In this document: one piece after another, positions 58,136 through 64,000 of the stretch
Numbering within the stretch: position 1 is the stretch's first letter
Layout of the letters: the number at the start of each line of letters is the position of its first letter
Source of the DNA: Methylopila turkensis
GTDB lineage: Bacteria > Pseudomonadota > Alphaproteobacteria > Rhizobiales > Methylopilaceae
Assembly (NCBI RefSeq): GCF_027922325.1
Contig: NZ_BSFL01000002.1
Coordinates: forward strand, 372,001 to 436,000
Direction: 5' to 3'
DNA length: 64,000 nucleotides
Notes under the pieces: generated by a model
What the model was told of the DNA's origin: nothing
Seen by the model: the letters and a program-made list of their open reading frames with translations, nothing else
The model's database searches: none
Position numbers and translations under genes: made by a program

Positions 58136-58229
58136 CAAAAAAAGGCCGCCGGAAGCGGCGGCCTTAAGTCCATGACAGGGAGGCGTCACAAAGAGTGGAC
58201 AGGAACCACTCGGAATCCAGAAAACTGGA
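58136..58229 (-). ncRNA. Candidate CtrA-controlled small RNA with anti-Shine-Dalgarno loop
   Basis: On the minus strand, downstream of a perfect CtrA box, the sequence folds into three stem-loops without gaps of any length. They are CCAG-TTTT-CTGG (58228-58217), GAGTGG-TTCCTGT-CCACTC (58211-58193) and TGAC-GCCTCCCT-GTCA (58188-58173), the last exposing CCTCCC, complementary to ribosome-binding sites. It ends in a 9-bp terminator hairpin AAGGCCGCC/GGCGGCCTT plus a run of seven T. No open frame with a ribosome-binding site is present. The RNA start is estimated from the box. The design fits the CcnA/EcpR1-like cell-cycle RNAs of alphaproteobacteria; homology is not shown. Confidence 0.7.
58137..58165 (-). 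terminator. Intrinsic terminator of the small RNA
   Basis: The stem AAGGCCGCC / GGCGGCCTT (58165-58157 and 58150-58142, 6-nt loop) is followed on the minus strand by an uninterrupted T-run ending at 58137. It separates the RNA from rcdA, which begins 160 bases further on. Confidence 0.88.
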
Positions 58230-58253
58230 CAGCACATTAATCGCTTGAAAAGG

Positions 58254-58268
58254 TTAACGCCGCCTTAA
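58254..58268 (-). promoter_or_regulatory. Perfect CtrA full site (TTAA-N7-TTAA)
   Basis: TTAACGCCGCCTTAA, followed by C, is an exact CtrA consensus in a GC-rich background where TTAA is rare. It is about 25-30 bases before the expected 5' end of the small RNA on the minus strand, the normal position of a CtrA-activated -35 region. No plus-strand gene starts nearby; the next is trcR at 58706. Confidence 0.75.
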
Positions 58269-58309
58269 CGATGCCGGAGACCGTTCGGAAGCCAGCGCGG
58301 CGCGGCCGA

Positions 58310-58510
58310 TCAACTTCGGAAGATCGCGTCGGCCGCGCTGCGATGGGACGATTTCGCGGCGATCGTCGCTTCGACCCGGACGATCTCCGCCTTCAGCGCG
58401 GCGACCCGCTCCACAAGCTCGTCGACCGACAGGCGGCCAAGGTCCTGCCCGATCGCATGCGGCGTCGACGCGGCGGCGGGTTTTGGAGCGTCGTCATCGA
58501 AGACCGGCAT
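58310..58510 (-). CDS. DUF1192 domain-containing protein
   Basis: The 66-aa protein MPVFDDDAPKPAAASTPHAI continues GQDLGRLSVDELVERVAALK and AEIVRVEATIAAKSSHRSAA, ending DAIFRS. This is the full DUF1192 consensus: an acidic start, a short linker and one coiled-coil helix. It is a conserved small alphaproteobacterial family of unknown function. Divergent from trcR across 195 bases and upstream (same strand) of the small-RNA region. Confidence 0.88.
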   Translation of the reverse strand: MPVFDDDAPKPAAASTPHAIGQDLGRLSVDELVERVAALKAEIVRVEATIAAKSSHRSAADAIFRS

Positions 58511-58597
58511 GGCCGTCCTCCCATCGGCTCGTTTTCGGACGCCGAACGTGCCGCATCGGGACGGGCCGGCGCAAGCGGTCCCAAGGACGGACATGCG

Positions 58598-58626
58598 TTG
58601 CAAGGATAGCGGCCCCGGCATATAAA
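58598..58626 (+). promoter_or_regulatory. Predicted promoter of trcR
   Basis: TTGCAA (58598-58603) and TATAAA (58621-58626) are spaced by 17 bases, the best sigma-70-type match in the window. RNA would start near 58633, giving a ~73-base leader before the trcR ATG. Confidence 0.68.
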
Positions 58627-58705
58627 GCCCGCAACCCCCGTCATCGAGATAACGGTCAGGGCTCCGCCGCACCCCGGCGGTCGGAGCGAGAGGAGCATTG
58701 CACCC

Positions 58706-59401
58706 ATGTCGAACGCGCCGCTGATGCCGAAGGCGACCGCGGTCTGGCTCGTCGAGAACACCTCGCTGTCGTTCGCCCAGATCGCCGATTTCTGCAAGCT
58801 GCACGAGCTCGAGGTCAAAGCCGTCGCCGACGGCGAGGCCGCGCAGGGCATCAAAGGGCTCGACCCGATCACCTCCGGCCAGCTCACCCGCGAAGAGATC
58901 GAGAAGGGCCAGAACAACCCGGACTACCGGCTCCAGCTCGCGGTCTCCAAGGTGCGCCTGCCGCCGGTGAAGCCCCGCAAGGGCCCGCGCTACACGCCGG
59001 TCTCGCGCCGGCAGGACCGGCCGAACGCGATCCTCTGGCTGGTCCGGAACCACCCGGAGCTCAAGGACACGCAGATCATCCGCCTCGTCGGCACCACCAA
59101 GTCGACGATCGCCGCCATCCGCGACCGCACCCACTGGAACGCCGCCAACCTCGCGCCGGCCGATCCGGTGACGCTTGGCCTGTGCTCGCAGATCGACCTC
59201 GACTTCGAGGTGGCGAAGGCCGCCAAGGCCAATCCCGAAGCGGTGCTCCGCAAGGAAGAGGACAACGAGACGCTGCTGCCGGCCGAGGTCACGACCGGCG
59301 ACGACGCCTCGTCCGAGCGCGAGCTCGATGTCCAGAGCGTGTTCGCGAAGCTCAAGCAGCTCAAGCGGGACGACCAAGACGAGGACGACGACGGCCGCTG
59401 A
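58706..59401 (+). CDS. trcR: TrcR family cell-cycle transcriptional regulator (DUF1013)
   Basis: The 231-aa product matches DUF1013, whose members are named TrcR. Two helix-turn-helix-like units are visible, a degenerate internal repeat: residues ~8-45 (TAVWLVENTSLSFAQIADFC) and ~110-150 (NAILWLVRNHPELKDTQIIR, then LVGTTKSTIAAIRDRTHW). A basic linker (VKPRKGPRYTPVSRRQDRP) joins them. The acidic tail from ~residue 185 is poorly conserved. The family is proposed to bind DNA and act in the alphaproteobacterial cell cycle; the exact role here is inferred. AGGAG lies 12 bases before the ATG. Confidence 0.88.
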   Translation: MSNAPLMPKATAVWLVENTSLSFAQIADFCKLHELEVKAVADGEAAQGIKGLDPITSGQLTREEIEKGQNNPDYRLQLAVSKVRLPPVKPRKGPRYTPVSRRQDRPNAILWLVRNHPELKDTQIIRLVGTTKSTIAAIRDRTHWNAANLAPADPVTLGLCSQIDLDFEVAKAAKANPEAVLRKEEDNETLLPAEVTTGDDASSERELDVQSVFAKLKQLKRDDQDEDDDGR

Positions 59402-59414
59402 GGCCGAGTTTCGG

Positions 59415-59455
59415 CGTCATCCCGGCCGGAGCGCGAACGAAGAGCCGGGATCGCG
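59415..59455. repeat. Short palindromic repeat
   Basis: CGTCATCCCGGCCGG ... AGCCGGGATCG resembles the element at 17770 and forms a hairpin just after trcR. It may also end the trcR transcript. Confidence 0.6.
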
Positions 59456-59506
59456 GCCCTGCGTCAACGGCCGCGGGTTGGGCTGCCGCTCCGGCTCGCC
59501 AGGTGA

Positions 59507-59605
59507 GCCTCGTCGTCCTCCGGCTTGACCGGAGGACCCACCGCCGGCGTCGAACTCCACGCCTGACATGGATGGTCCGGTCAAGCCGGACCATGACGAT
59601 GAGGC
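59507..59605. repeat. Intergenic palindromic repeat (REP-like element)
   Basis: Left arm 59507-59540 (GCCTCGTCGTCCTCCGGCTT...) and right arm 59569-59605 (...GGACCATGACGATGAGGC) are imperfect inverse complements, each with an inner CCGG-type hairpin. It fills the trcR/prpE gap between convergent genes. Confidence 0.7.
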
Positions 59606-59654
59606 GAGGCGAAGACCGCCGGCCTTGCGGCCTCGTCCGGGACGACGCCTCGTA

Positions 59655-61544
59655 TCACCGCCGCGCCGCGAGCGCGTCGCCGATCTCGTCCAGCGTCGCC
59701 GGGTCCTCGATGGTCGCGGGCATGGCCCAGTCCTCGCCGTCGGCGATCTTCTGGATCGTGCCGCGCAGGATCTTGCCGGAGCGGGTCTTGGGCAGGCGTT
59801 GGACGGTGAGCGCGGTCTTGAACGCCGCGACCGGGCCGATGCGGTCGCGCACCAGCGCGACGATCTCGCGCTCGATGTCCGCCGGCGTGCGGTCGACGCC
59901 CGCCTTCAGCACCACGAAGCCGGTCGGCGACTGGCCCTTGAGCGGGTCCGCCACGCCGACCACGGCGCATTCCGCCACGTCCGGGTGGCTCGCGATCACC
60001 TCCTCCATGCCGCCGGTCGAGAGCCGGTGGCCGGCGACGTTGATGATGTCGTCGGTGCGGGCCATGAAGAAGACATAGCCGTCCTCGTCGACGAAACCGG
60101 CGTCCGAGGTCTGGTAGTGGCCGGGAAAGCCCTCGAGATAGGCGGAGCGGAAGCGGTCGTCGGCGTTCCACAGCGTCGGCAGGCAGCCCGGCGGCAGCGG
60201 CAGCTTGATGACGATGTTGCCGAGCGTTCCGCGCGGCGCCTCCTGGCCGTCGTCGGTCAGCACGCGCACGTCGTAGCCCGGCATCGGCACGGTCGGCGAG
60301 CCGAGCTTGACCGGCAGCCGCTCGAGCCCGATCGGGTTCGCGACGATCGGCCAGCCGGTCTCGGTCTGCCAGCAATTGTCGATCACGGGGACGCCGAGCA
60401 GCGTCTCCGCCCACTGGATGCTGGGCGGGTCCGCCCGCTCGCCGGCGAGGAACAGCGCGCGCAGGCGGGAAAGGTCGTATTTCGCCGCCTCCCGGCCCTC
60501 CGGGTCCTCCTTACGGATGGCGCGCAGCGCCGTCGGCGCGGTGAACAGAGCCGCCACGCCATGCTCGGAGACGACGCGCCAGAACGCGCCCGCGTCCGGC
60601 GTCCCGACCGGCTTGCCCTCGTAGAGCACCTTGGTCGCGCCGATGATCAGCGGCGCATAGACGATGTAGGAGTGGCCGACCACCCAACCGATGTCGGAGG
60701 CGCAGAAGAACGTCTCGCCGGGATTGAGGCCGTAGACGGCCTTCATCGACCAGGCGAGCGCGACAAGATAGCCACCGGTGTCGCGCACCACGCCCTTTGG
60801 CGTCCCCGTGGTGCCGGAGGTGTAGAGGATGTAAAGCGGATCGGTCGCAGCGACGGGCGCGCAGGCCGTTGTCCGCCCTTCCGCCGCGGCGCGCAGGGCG
60901 GCCCAGTCGTGGTCGCGCCCCGGCGTCAGCTCGGCCTCGAGCTCCGGCCGCTGCAGCAGGACGACCGCGTCCGGCTTGTGGGAGGCGGCGGCGATCGCCT
61001 GGTCGAGCAGCGGCTTGTAGGCCACCTTCCGCGTCGGCTCGACCCCGCAGGAGGCCGTCAGCACCACCTTGGGCGCCGCGTCGTCGATGCGCTTGGCGAG
61101 CTCGGCCGCCGCGAAGCCGCCGAACACCACGGAATGGATCGCGCCGAGCCTCGCGCAGGCGTACATGCCCACCAGCGCCTCCGGCACCATGGGCATGTAG
61201 ATCACCACGCGGTCGCCCTTCGCGACGCCGAGGTCCTGCAGCACCGCGGCGAAGGCCGAGACCTCGTCGCGCAAGCCCGCGTAGGTGTAGCTGCGCTTCG
61301 ATCCGGTGACGGGGCTGTCGTAGATCAGCGCGGTCTGTCCGCCCCGCCCGGCGTCGACGTGGCGGTCGAGCGCGTTGTGGCAGGCGTTGACGACCCCGTC
61401 CGGGAACCAGCGGCCATAGGCGCCCTGACCGGCGTCGAAGGCGCGGGTCGGCGGCTCAAACCAGTCGATTGCGCCGGCCGCCTCGAGCCAGAAGCTCTCG
61501 CGATCGGCGAGCGATCGCGCGTGCAGGTCGCCGTAAGCGCCCAT
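59655..61544 (-). CDS. prpE: Propionate--CoA ligase
   Basis: PrpE activates propionate (and acetate) to the CoA ester with ATP. The 629-aa protein is an acyl-adenylate synthetase: P-loop-like YILYTSGTTGTPKGVVRDTG, NCWQTETGWPI, YQTSDAGFVDEDGYVFFMAR (hinge) and RTDDIINVAGHRLSTGGMEE, with the acetylatable Lys near the end in LPKTRSGKILRGTIQKIA. The length and the GGYLVALAWSMKAVYGLNPG region fit propionyl- rather than acetyl-CoA synthetases. ATG at 61544, GGGAGG 12 bases before. No other propionate genes are nearby. Confidence 0.92.
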   Translation of the reverse strand: MGAYGDLHARSLADRESFWLEAAGAIDWFEPPTRAFDAGQGAYGRWFPDGVVNACHNALDRHVDAGRGGQTALIYDSPVTGSKRSYTYAGLRDEVSAFAAVLQDLGVAKGDRVVIYMPMVPEALVGMYACARLGAIHSVVFGGFAAAELAKRIDDAAPKVVLTASCGVEPTRKVAYKPLLDQAIAAASHKPDAVVLLQRPELEAELTPGRDHDWAALRAAAEGRTTACAPVAATDPLYILYTSGTTGTPKGVVRDTGGYLVALAWSMKAVYGLNPGETFFCASDIGWVVGHSYIVYAPLIIGATKVLYEGKPVGTPDAGAFWRVVSEHGVAALFTAPTALRAIRKEDPEGREAAKYDLSRLRALFLAGERADPPSIQWAETLLGVPVIDNCWQTETGWPIVANPIGLERLPVKLGSPTVPMPGYDVRVLTDDGQEAPRGTLGNIVIKLPLPPGCLPTLWNADDRFRSAYLEGFPGHYQTSDAGFVDEDGYVFFMARTDDIINVAGHRLSTGGMEEVIASHPDVAECAVVGVADPLKGQSPTGFVVLKAGVDRTPADIEREIVALVRDRIGPVAAFKTALTVQRLPKTRSGKILRGTIQKIADGEDWAMPATIEDPATLDEIGDALAARR

Positions 61545-61734
61545 GGACCCAATTCCTCCCGGATAGCCGCGTCTTCGTCGCGCCGCTTCCCGCACCACTT
61601 TTAGGGCGATCCGTCGCCTCCGTCATCGCGGCCGTGCGCAACGTACGGTACGCAATTAACCGCAGGGTAACTCGATGCCTCGCAGTCTGCGCGTGCAGCG
61701 CCCGCCGTGCGGCGGAGCCAAATACGAGCAAAGC

Positions 61735-62529
61735 ATGCGCACCGGCCTGGAGTCTTTCGATCTGCTCGCGAACGCGGGCTGCGCCGGCTGCCGCCAGCCC
61801 TTCGCGATCGACATCGCCATGGCCTTCCAGCCCATCATCGACGTGACCGACGGGAGCGTCTTCGCCTACGAGGCGCTGGTCCGCGGCGCGAACGGCGAAG
61901 GCGCGGCCGCGGTCCTCGCGCACGTCACGCCGGACACGCGCTTCGCCTTCGACCAGCTCTGCCGCCGCACCGCCGTGGAGGCGGCCGCCCGGCTGGGGAT
62001 CCAATCGCTGGTCAGCATCAACTTCATGCCGAACGCCGTCTACGAGCCGGCGCTCTGCCTCGGCACGACGCTCGCCGCCGCGCAGCGGCACGGCTTCCCC
62101 ATCGACAACATCATGTTCGAAGTGACGGAAGGCGAGAAGATCGAAGACCGGCCGCATCTCACGCGGATTCTCGCCGAATACAAGCGGCAGGGCTTCACCA
62201 CCGCCATCGACGATTTCGGCGCGGGGCACTCCGGCCTGAACCTGCTCGCCGAGTTCCAGCCCGACGTCGTGAAGCTCGACATGGACCTGATCCGCGGCAT
62301 CGACGGCAGCCGCGTGCGGCAGGCGATCCTCGCCAGCATGATGAGCTTGGCCGAGGCGATCGGCATGAGCGTCGTGGCCGAGGGGATCGAGACCGTGGAG
62401 GAATACGCCTGCCTCAAGTCCATGGGCGTGACTTTGATGCAGGGCTATCTGTTCGCGCGCCCGGAGCTTGGGCGTCTGCCCGCCGTCGTCCTGCCGGAGA
62501 CGCCGCGGGCCCACGCCGCGGTGGCTTGA
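61735..62529 (+). CDS. EAL domain protein (cyclic-di-GMP phosphodiesterase type)
   Basis: The product is essentially one EAL domain that hydrolyses cyclic di-GMP. Active-site blocks are present: AFQPIIDVTDGSVFAYEALV (EAL), VSINFMPNAVYE (Asn), FEVTEGEKIED (Glu), AIDDFGAGHSGLNLLAEFQP (DDFGAG), DVVKLDMDLI (Lys/Asp), VVAEGIETVEE (Glu) and MQGYLFARP. All catalytic residues are kept, so it is probably active. A CAGC motif (Cys-x-x-Cys) near the N-terminus could sense metal or redox state. I prefer the ATG at 61735 (264 aa); 61675 (284 aa) is also possible. TTAA-N7-GTAA at 61656-61670 resembles a CtrA box. Confidence 0.9.
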   Translation: MRTGLESFDLLANAGCAGCRQPFAIDIAMAFQPIIDVTDGSVFAYEALVRGANGEGAAAVLAHVTPDTRFAFDQLCRRTAVEAAARLGIQSLVSINFMPNAVYEPALCLGTTLAAAQRHGFPIDNIMFEVTEGEKIEDRPHLTRILAEYKRQGFTTAIDDFGAGHSGLNLLAEFQPDVVKLDMDLIRGIDGSRVRQAILASMMSLAEAIGMSVVAEGIETVEEYACLKSMGVTLMQGYLFARPELGRLPAVVLPETPRAHAAVA

Positions 62530-62537
62530 AAGAGCAG

Positions 62538-62563
62538 AGGGGCCGCCCTTGCGGACGACCCCT
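62538..62563. terminator. Hairpin between the EAL gene and the micro-ORF
   Basis: An 11-bp stem AGGGGCCGCCC / GGACGACCCCT (two G-T pairs) is closed by a 4-nt loop that reads GCAA on the minus strand. It is followed there by CTGCTCTTTC, so it is a moderate terminator for the micro-ORF transcript; on the plus strand it ends near the EAL stop. Confidence 0.55.
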
Positions 62564-62608
62564 CCCATCTTCAATCGCGGCCGTGAAAGACCTCCGCGAC
62601 CGCCTGAA

Positions 62609-62683
62609 TCAGGCGCGCACCCCAGCCGAAGCCGAGATCCAGGTCACGGCGCTCTCCGAGCGCTGATCAAGACGATGAGACAC
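62609..62683 (-). CDS. Candidate 24-aa protein with perfect ribosome-binding site
   Basis: The frame starts at a GTG (62683), begins MSHRLDQRSE and ends SASAGVRA before TGA. Seven bases before the start is AAAGGAGGTGATCC (62698-62685), a 14-nt exact complement of the 16S rRNA 3' end, stronger than any other site in the window. A promoter-like TTGCCC-N17-CATACT lies just upstream and a hairpin about 45 bases after the stop. A perfect 8-bp inverted repeat (62695-62702 / 62713-62720) touches the site. Unknown function; it could be a micro-protein or a translated leader. No larger gene follows on this strand. Confidence 0.5.
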   Translation of the reverse strand: MSHRLDQRSESAVTWISASAGVRA

Positions 62684-62718
62684 CGGATCACCTCCTTTCG
62701 GTTGTTGACGACACCGAA

Positions 62719-62747
62719 AGTATGAGGCGGCGGAACGAGTCGGGCAA
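62719..62747 (-). promoter_or_regulatory. Predicted promoter of the micro-ORF
   Basis: On the minus strand TTGCCC (62747-62742) and CATACT (62724-62719) are 17 bases apart. The inverted repeat CTTTCGGT/ACCGAAAG overlaps the -10 and start region and could be an operator or, if transcribed, a 5' hairpin. Confidence 0.5.
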
Positions 62748-62835
62748 GGGGGCTTCGGGAGCGCCGCGGCCCTCCGTGCGACGATCGCGCGTGCCTGCGC
62801 CTTGAAGCGCGGCGCCGCCGCCCGATGATCGTGCC

Positions 62836-63675
62836 ATGGATCTTCGCCGCTCGTCCCGCATCGAAACGCTCGCCCGCCTCGGTTTCGCCGCCAGGGGTCT
62901 CGTCTATTGCCTAGTCGGAGGCCTCGCCGTGCTGGCGGCCATCGGGGTCGGCGGTTCGACCGGCGGCAGCCGGAGCGCGCTGCTGGTCCTGCTGGAGCAG
63001 CCGTTCGGCGCGGCGATCCTCGCCGCCGTCGGCGCCGGCCTCGTCTGCTTCGCGGCGTGGCGCATCACCAGCGCCGTCACCGACGCCGACGGCCGGGGCG
63101 ACGGCGCCAAGGGCCGCGGCGTCCGCGCGCTGCAGGCGGCGAGCGGCGTGGTCTATCTCGGCCTCGCGGGCACCGCCATCGGCCTCGCCGCCGGGCGCGG
63201 CGGCGGAGGAGGAGGCGAAGATCAGGCGGCGCAGGACTGGACCGAATGGGCGCTCGCGCAGCCGCTCGGGCGCTGGGCGATCGCGGCGATCGGGCTTGGG
63301 GTCGTCGCCGGCGGACTTGGCTACGCCTGGAAAGCGTGGCGCGGCGACGTGGTCAAGCGGCTCTCCGTCCCGTCGGACGCGATGAGCTGGGTGACGGCGG
63401 TTGGGCGCGCGGGCTACGCCGCGCGGGCCGTCACCTTCGTGCTGATCGGCGGCTTCCTGGCGCTCGCCGCCTGGCGCGCCGACTCCGAAGAGGTTCGCGG
63501 CCTCGGCGGCGCGCTGCAGGCGCTGCGCGCGCAACCCTATGGCTGGGTCCTGCTCGGCCTCACCGCGGCGGGCCTGTTCGCCTTCGGCCTGTTCGGCTTC
63601 GTCCAGGCGCGCTACCGCCGCATCGACGCCCCCGACCTCGACGACGCGCGGGCCGCGCTGCGCAAGGTCGTCTAG
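62836..63675 (+). CDS. DUF1206 integral membrane protein
   Basis: The 279-aa product is a membrane protein of the DUF1206 family: three repeated two-helix units, about residues 13-75, 95-165 and 190-265, each starting with an ARxGxxARGxVY-like motif ([40 protein letters not shown]; the middle copy [20 protein letters not shown]). A short Gly run ([10 protein letters not shown]) interrupts repeat 2. Function is unknown; some members are heat-shock linked. No partner gene. Convergent with mltG, overlapping by four bases. Confidence 0.9.
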   Translation: MDLRRSSRIETLARLGFAARGLVYCLVGGLAVLAAIGVGGSTGGSRSALLVLLEQPFGAAILAAVGAGLVCFAAWRITSAVTDADGRGDGAKGRGVRALQAASGVVYLGLAGTAIGLAAGRGGGGGGEDQAAQDWTEWALAQPLGRWAIAAIGLGVVAGGLGYAWKAWRGDVVKRLSVPSDAMSWVTAVGRAGYAARAVTFVLIGGFLALAAWRADSEEVRGLGGALQALRAQPYGWVLLGLTAAGLFAFGLFGFVQARYRRIDAPDLDDARAALRKVV

Positions 63676-64000
63676 CGGCGCGGGGCGGTGGAGCCGGGAG
63701 CCGCGGCGGAGCCGCCTTCCGGCTCGGGAGCGGCCTCGTCCGGCGCGGCCCGGTCGGTCTGCGCGCCGCGGGCGCGCTCGACCTGGCGCCAACGCTGGAC
63801 GTTGCGATTGTGCTCCGCAAGCGTCGCGGCGAAGGCGTGGCCGCCGGTGCCGTCGGCGACGAAGTACAGCTCGCCGGACGTGTCGGGGCGGGCCGCGGCC
63901 TCCAGCGACGCGCGGCCGGGATTTGCGATCGGCCCGGCCGGCAGTCCGTTGATCACATAGGTGTTGTAGGGCGTGCGCGACTGGATGTCGGTGCGCGTGA
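63672..64000 (-). CDS. mltG: Endolytic murein transglycosylase MltG, C-terminal part
   Basis: The gene enters from the right edge; 108 C-terminal codons are visible. [20 protein letters not shown], then [20 protein letters not shown] and [20 protein letters not shown], are the hallmark end of the YceG/MltG domain, an inner-membrane lytic transglycosylase that ends glycan strand growth. The region after about [12 protein letters not shown] is a poorly conserved Pro/Glu/Ala tail. In many Hyphomicrobiales mltG precedes yicC-gmk, which here lie about 35 kb away. Confidence 0.93.
   Translation of the reverse strand, partial: TRTDIQSRTPYNTYVINGLPAGPIANPGRASLEAAARPDTSGELYFVADGTGGHAFAATLAEHNRNVQRWRQVERARGAQTDRAAPDEAAPEPEGGSAAAPGSTAPRR

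Noticed and set aside
62583..62666. Plus-strand GTG frame (MKDLRDRLNQ...) opposite the micro-ORF
   Set aside because: No ribosome-binding site and no promoter; the minus-strand frame has both.
62577..62668. Minus-strand reading DLDLGFGWGARLIQAV resembling the end of a peptidase such as PepA
   Set aside because: Preceded by an in-frame stop, no start codon, similarity too short to call a pseudogene.
62685..62698. GGATCACCTCCTTT, identical to the end of 16S rRNA, as a possible rRNA fragment
   Set aside because: The match stops at 14 nt on both sides, and on the minus strand it is exactly placed as a ribosome-binding site before a GTG.

Overview
The window is one continuous piece of a GC-rich chromosome (third codon positions almost always G or C). 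Its gene content is typical of an alphaproteobacterium, most likely of the order Hyphomicrobiales (Rhizobiales). Evidence for this: a circularly permuted two-piece tmRNA gene, an alpha-type sspB, the CtrA-network genes sciP, rcdA, trcR and flbD, a split pntAA-pntAB-pntB transhydrogenase, an aa3-type oxidase subunit IV, and small alphaproteobacterial families (DUF1192, DUF1236, DUF465, DUF4169). Genus and species cannot be fixed from the sequence. There is no prophage, insertion sequence, CRISPR array, tRNA or rRNA gene. The window is core chromosome with a few accessory patches.

Layout. 1-3568: end of a chemoreceptor-like gene, ssrA (tmRNA) followed by its proteolysis adaptor gene sspB, then fumC and two small genes. 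3575-9734: AsmA-like envelope protein, a D-lactate-dehydrogenase-type FAD oxidase, a thioesterase and a DUF1236 protein. 10021-17146: UvrD-type helicase, an atypical orphan gene, a SHOCT protein, prmA, a small conserved protein and aminopeptidase P. 17315-30799: holC, pepA, then the overlapping run lptF-lptG-lptD, surA-like, pdxA, rsmA (LPS assembly, pyridoxal phosphate and rRNA methylation), with gmk-yicC convergent and an ABC exporter beyond. 31207-38680: two YdcH genes, a SAF-domain oxidoreductase, purE-purK, rpsU, a TPR lipoprotein and thiC with a TPP riboswitch. 38845-41704: a GntR regulator with a 20-bp palindromic operator next to a PhyH dioxygenase, a DUF29 gene, and a second PhyH gene fused translationally to the pnt operon. 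41701-49571: pntB-pntAB-pntAA-cox subunit IV, an AarF/UbiB kinase, a methyltransferase, mnmA and an unknown gene. 49622-59401: flagellar and cell-cycle block. 59655-64000: prpE, an EAL protein, a candidate micro-ORF unit, a DUF1206 membrane protein and the end of mltG.

The most coherent story is at 49.6-59.4 kb. fliK-flgD read leftward from a good sigma-54 promoter. sciP and fliF-fliG-fliH-fliN-flbD read rightward, in the gene order known from the Caulobacter fliF operon, with a CtrA-like box and an FlbD (ftr-like) inverted repeat at the expected places before fliF. FlbD, encoded last, is the sigma-54 activator and has a degenerate receiver. rcdA (CtrA proteolysis) and trcR follow. Between rcdA and DUF1192 lies a gene-free stretch with a perfect TTAA-N7-TTAA CtrA box followed on the minus strand by a predicted ~93-nt RNA. 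That RNA has three stem-loops, one exposing an anti-Shine-Dalgarno CCTCCC loop, and ends in an intrinsic terminator. I regard this as a CtrA-controlled small RNA of the CcnA/EcpR1 type. The ssrA-sspB pair at the left end feeds the same ClpXP protease that removes CtrA.

A second undescribed element is at 62.5-62.75 kb: a 24-codon ORF with a 14-nt perfect complement to the 16S rRNA 3' end as ribosome-binding site, its own promoter-like sequence and a GC-rich terminal hairpin. Palindromic intergenic repeats occur at 17.2, 17.8, 36.5 and 59.4-59.6 kb.
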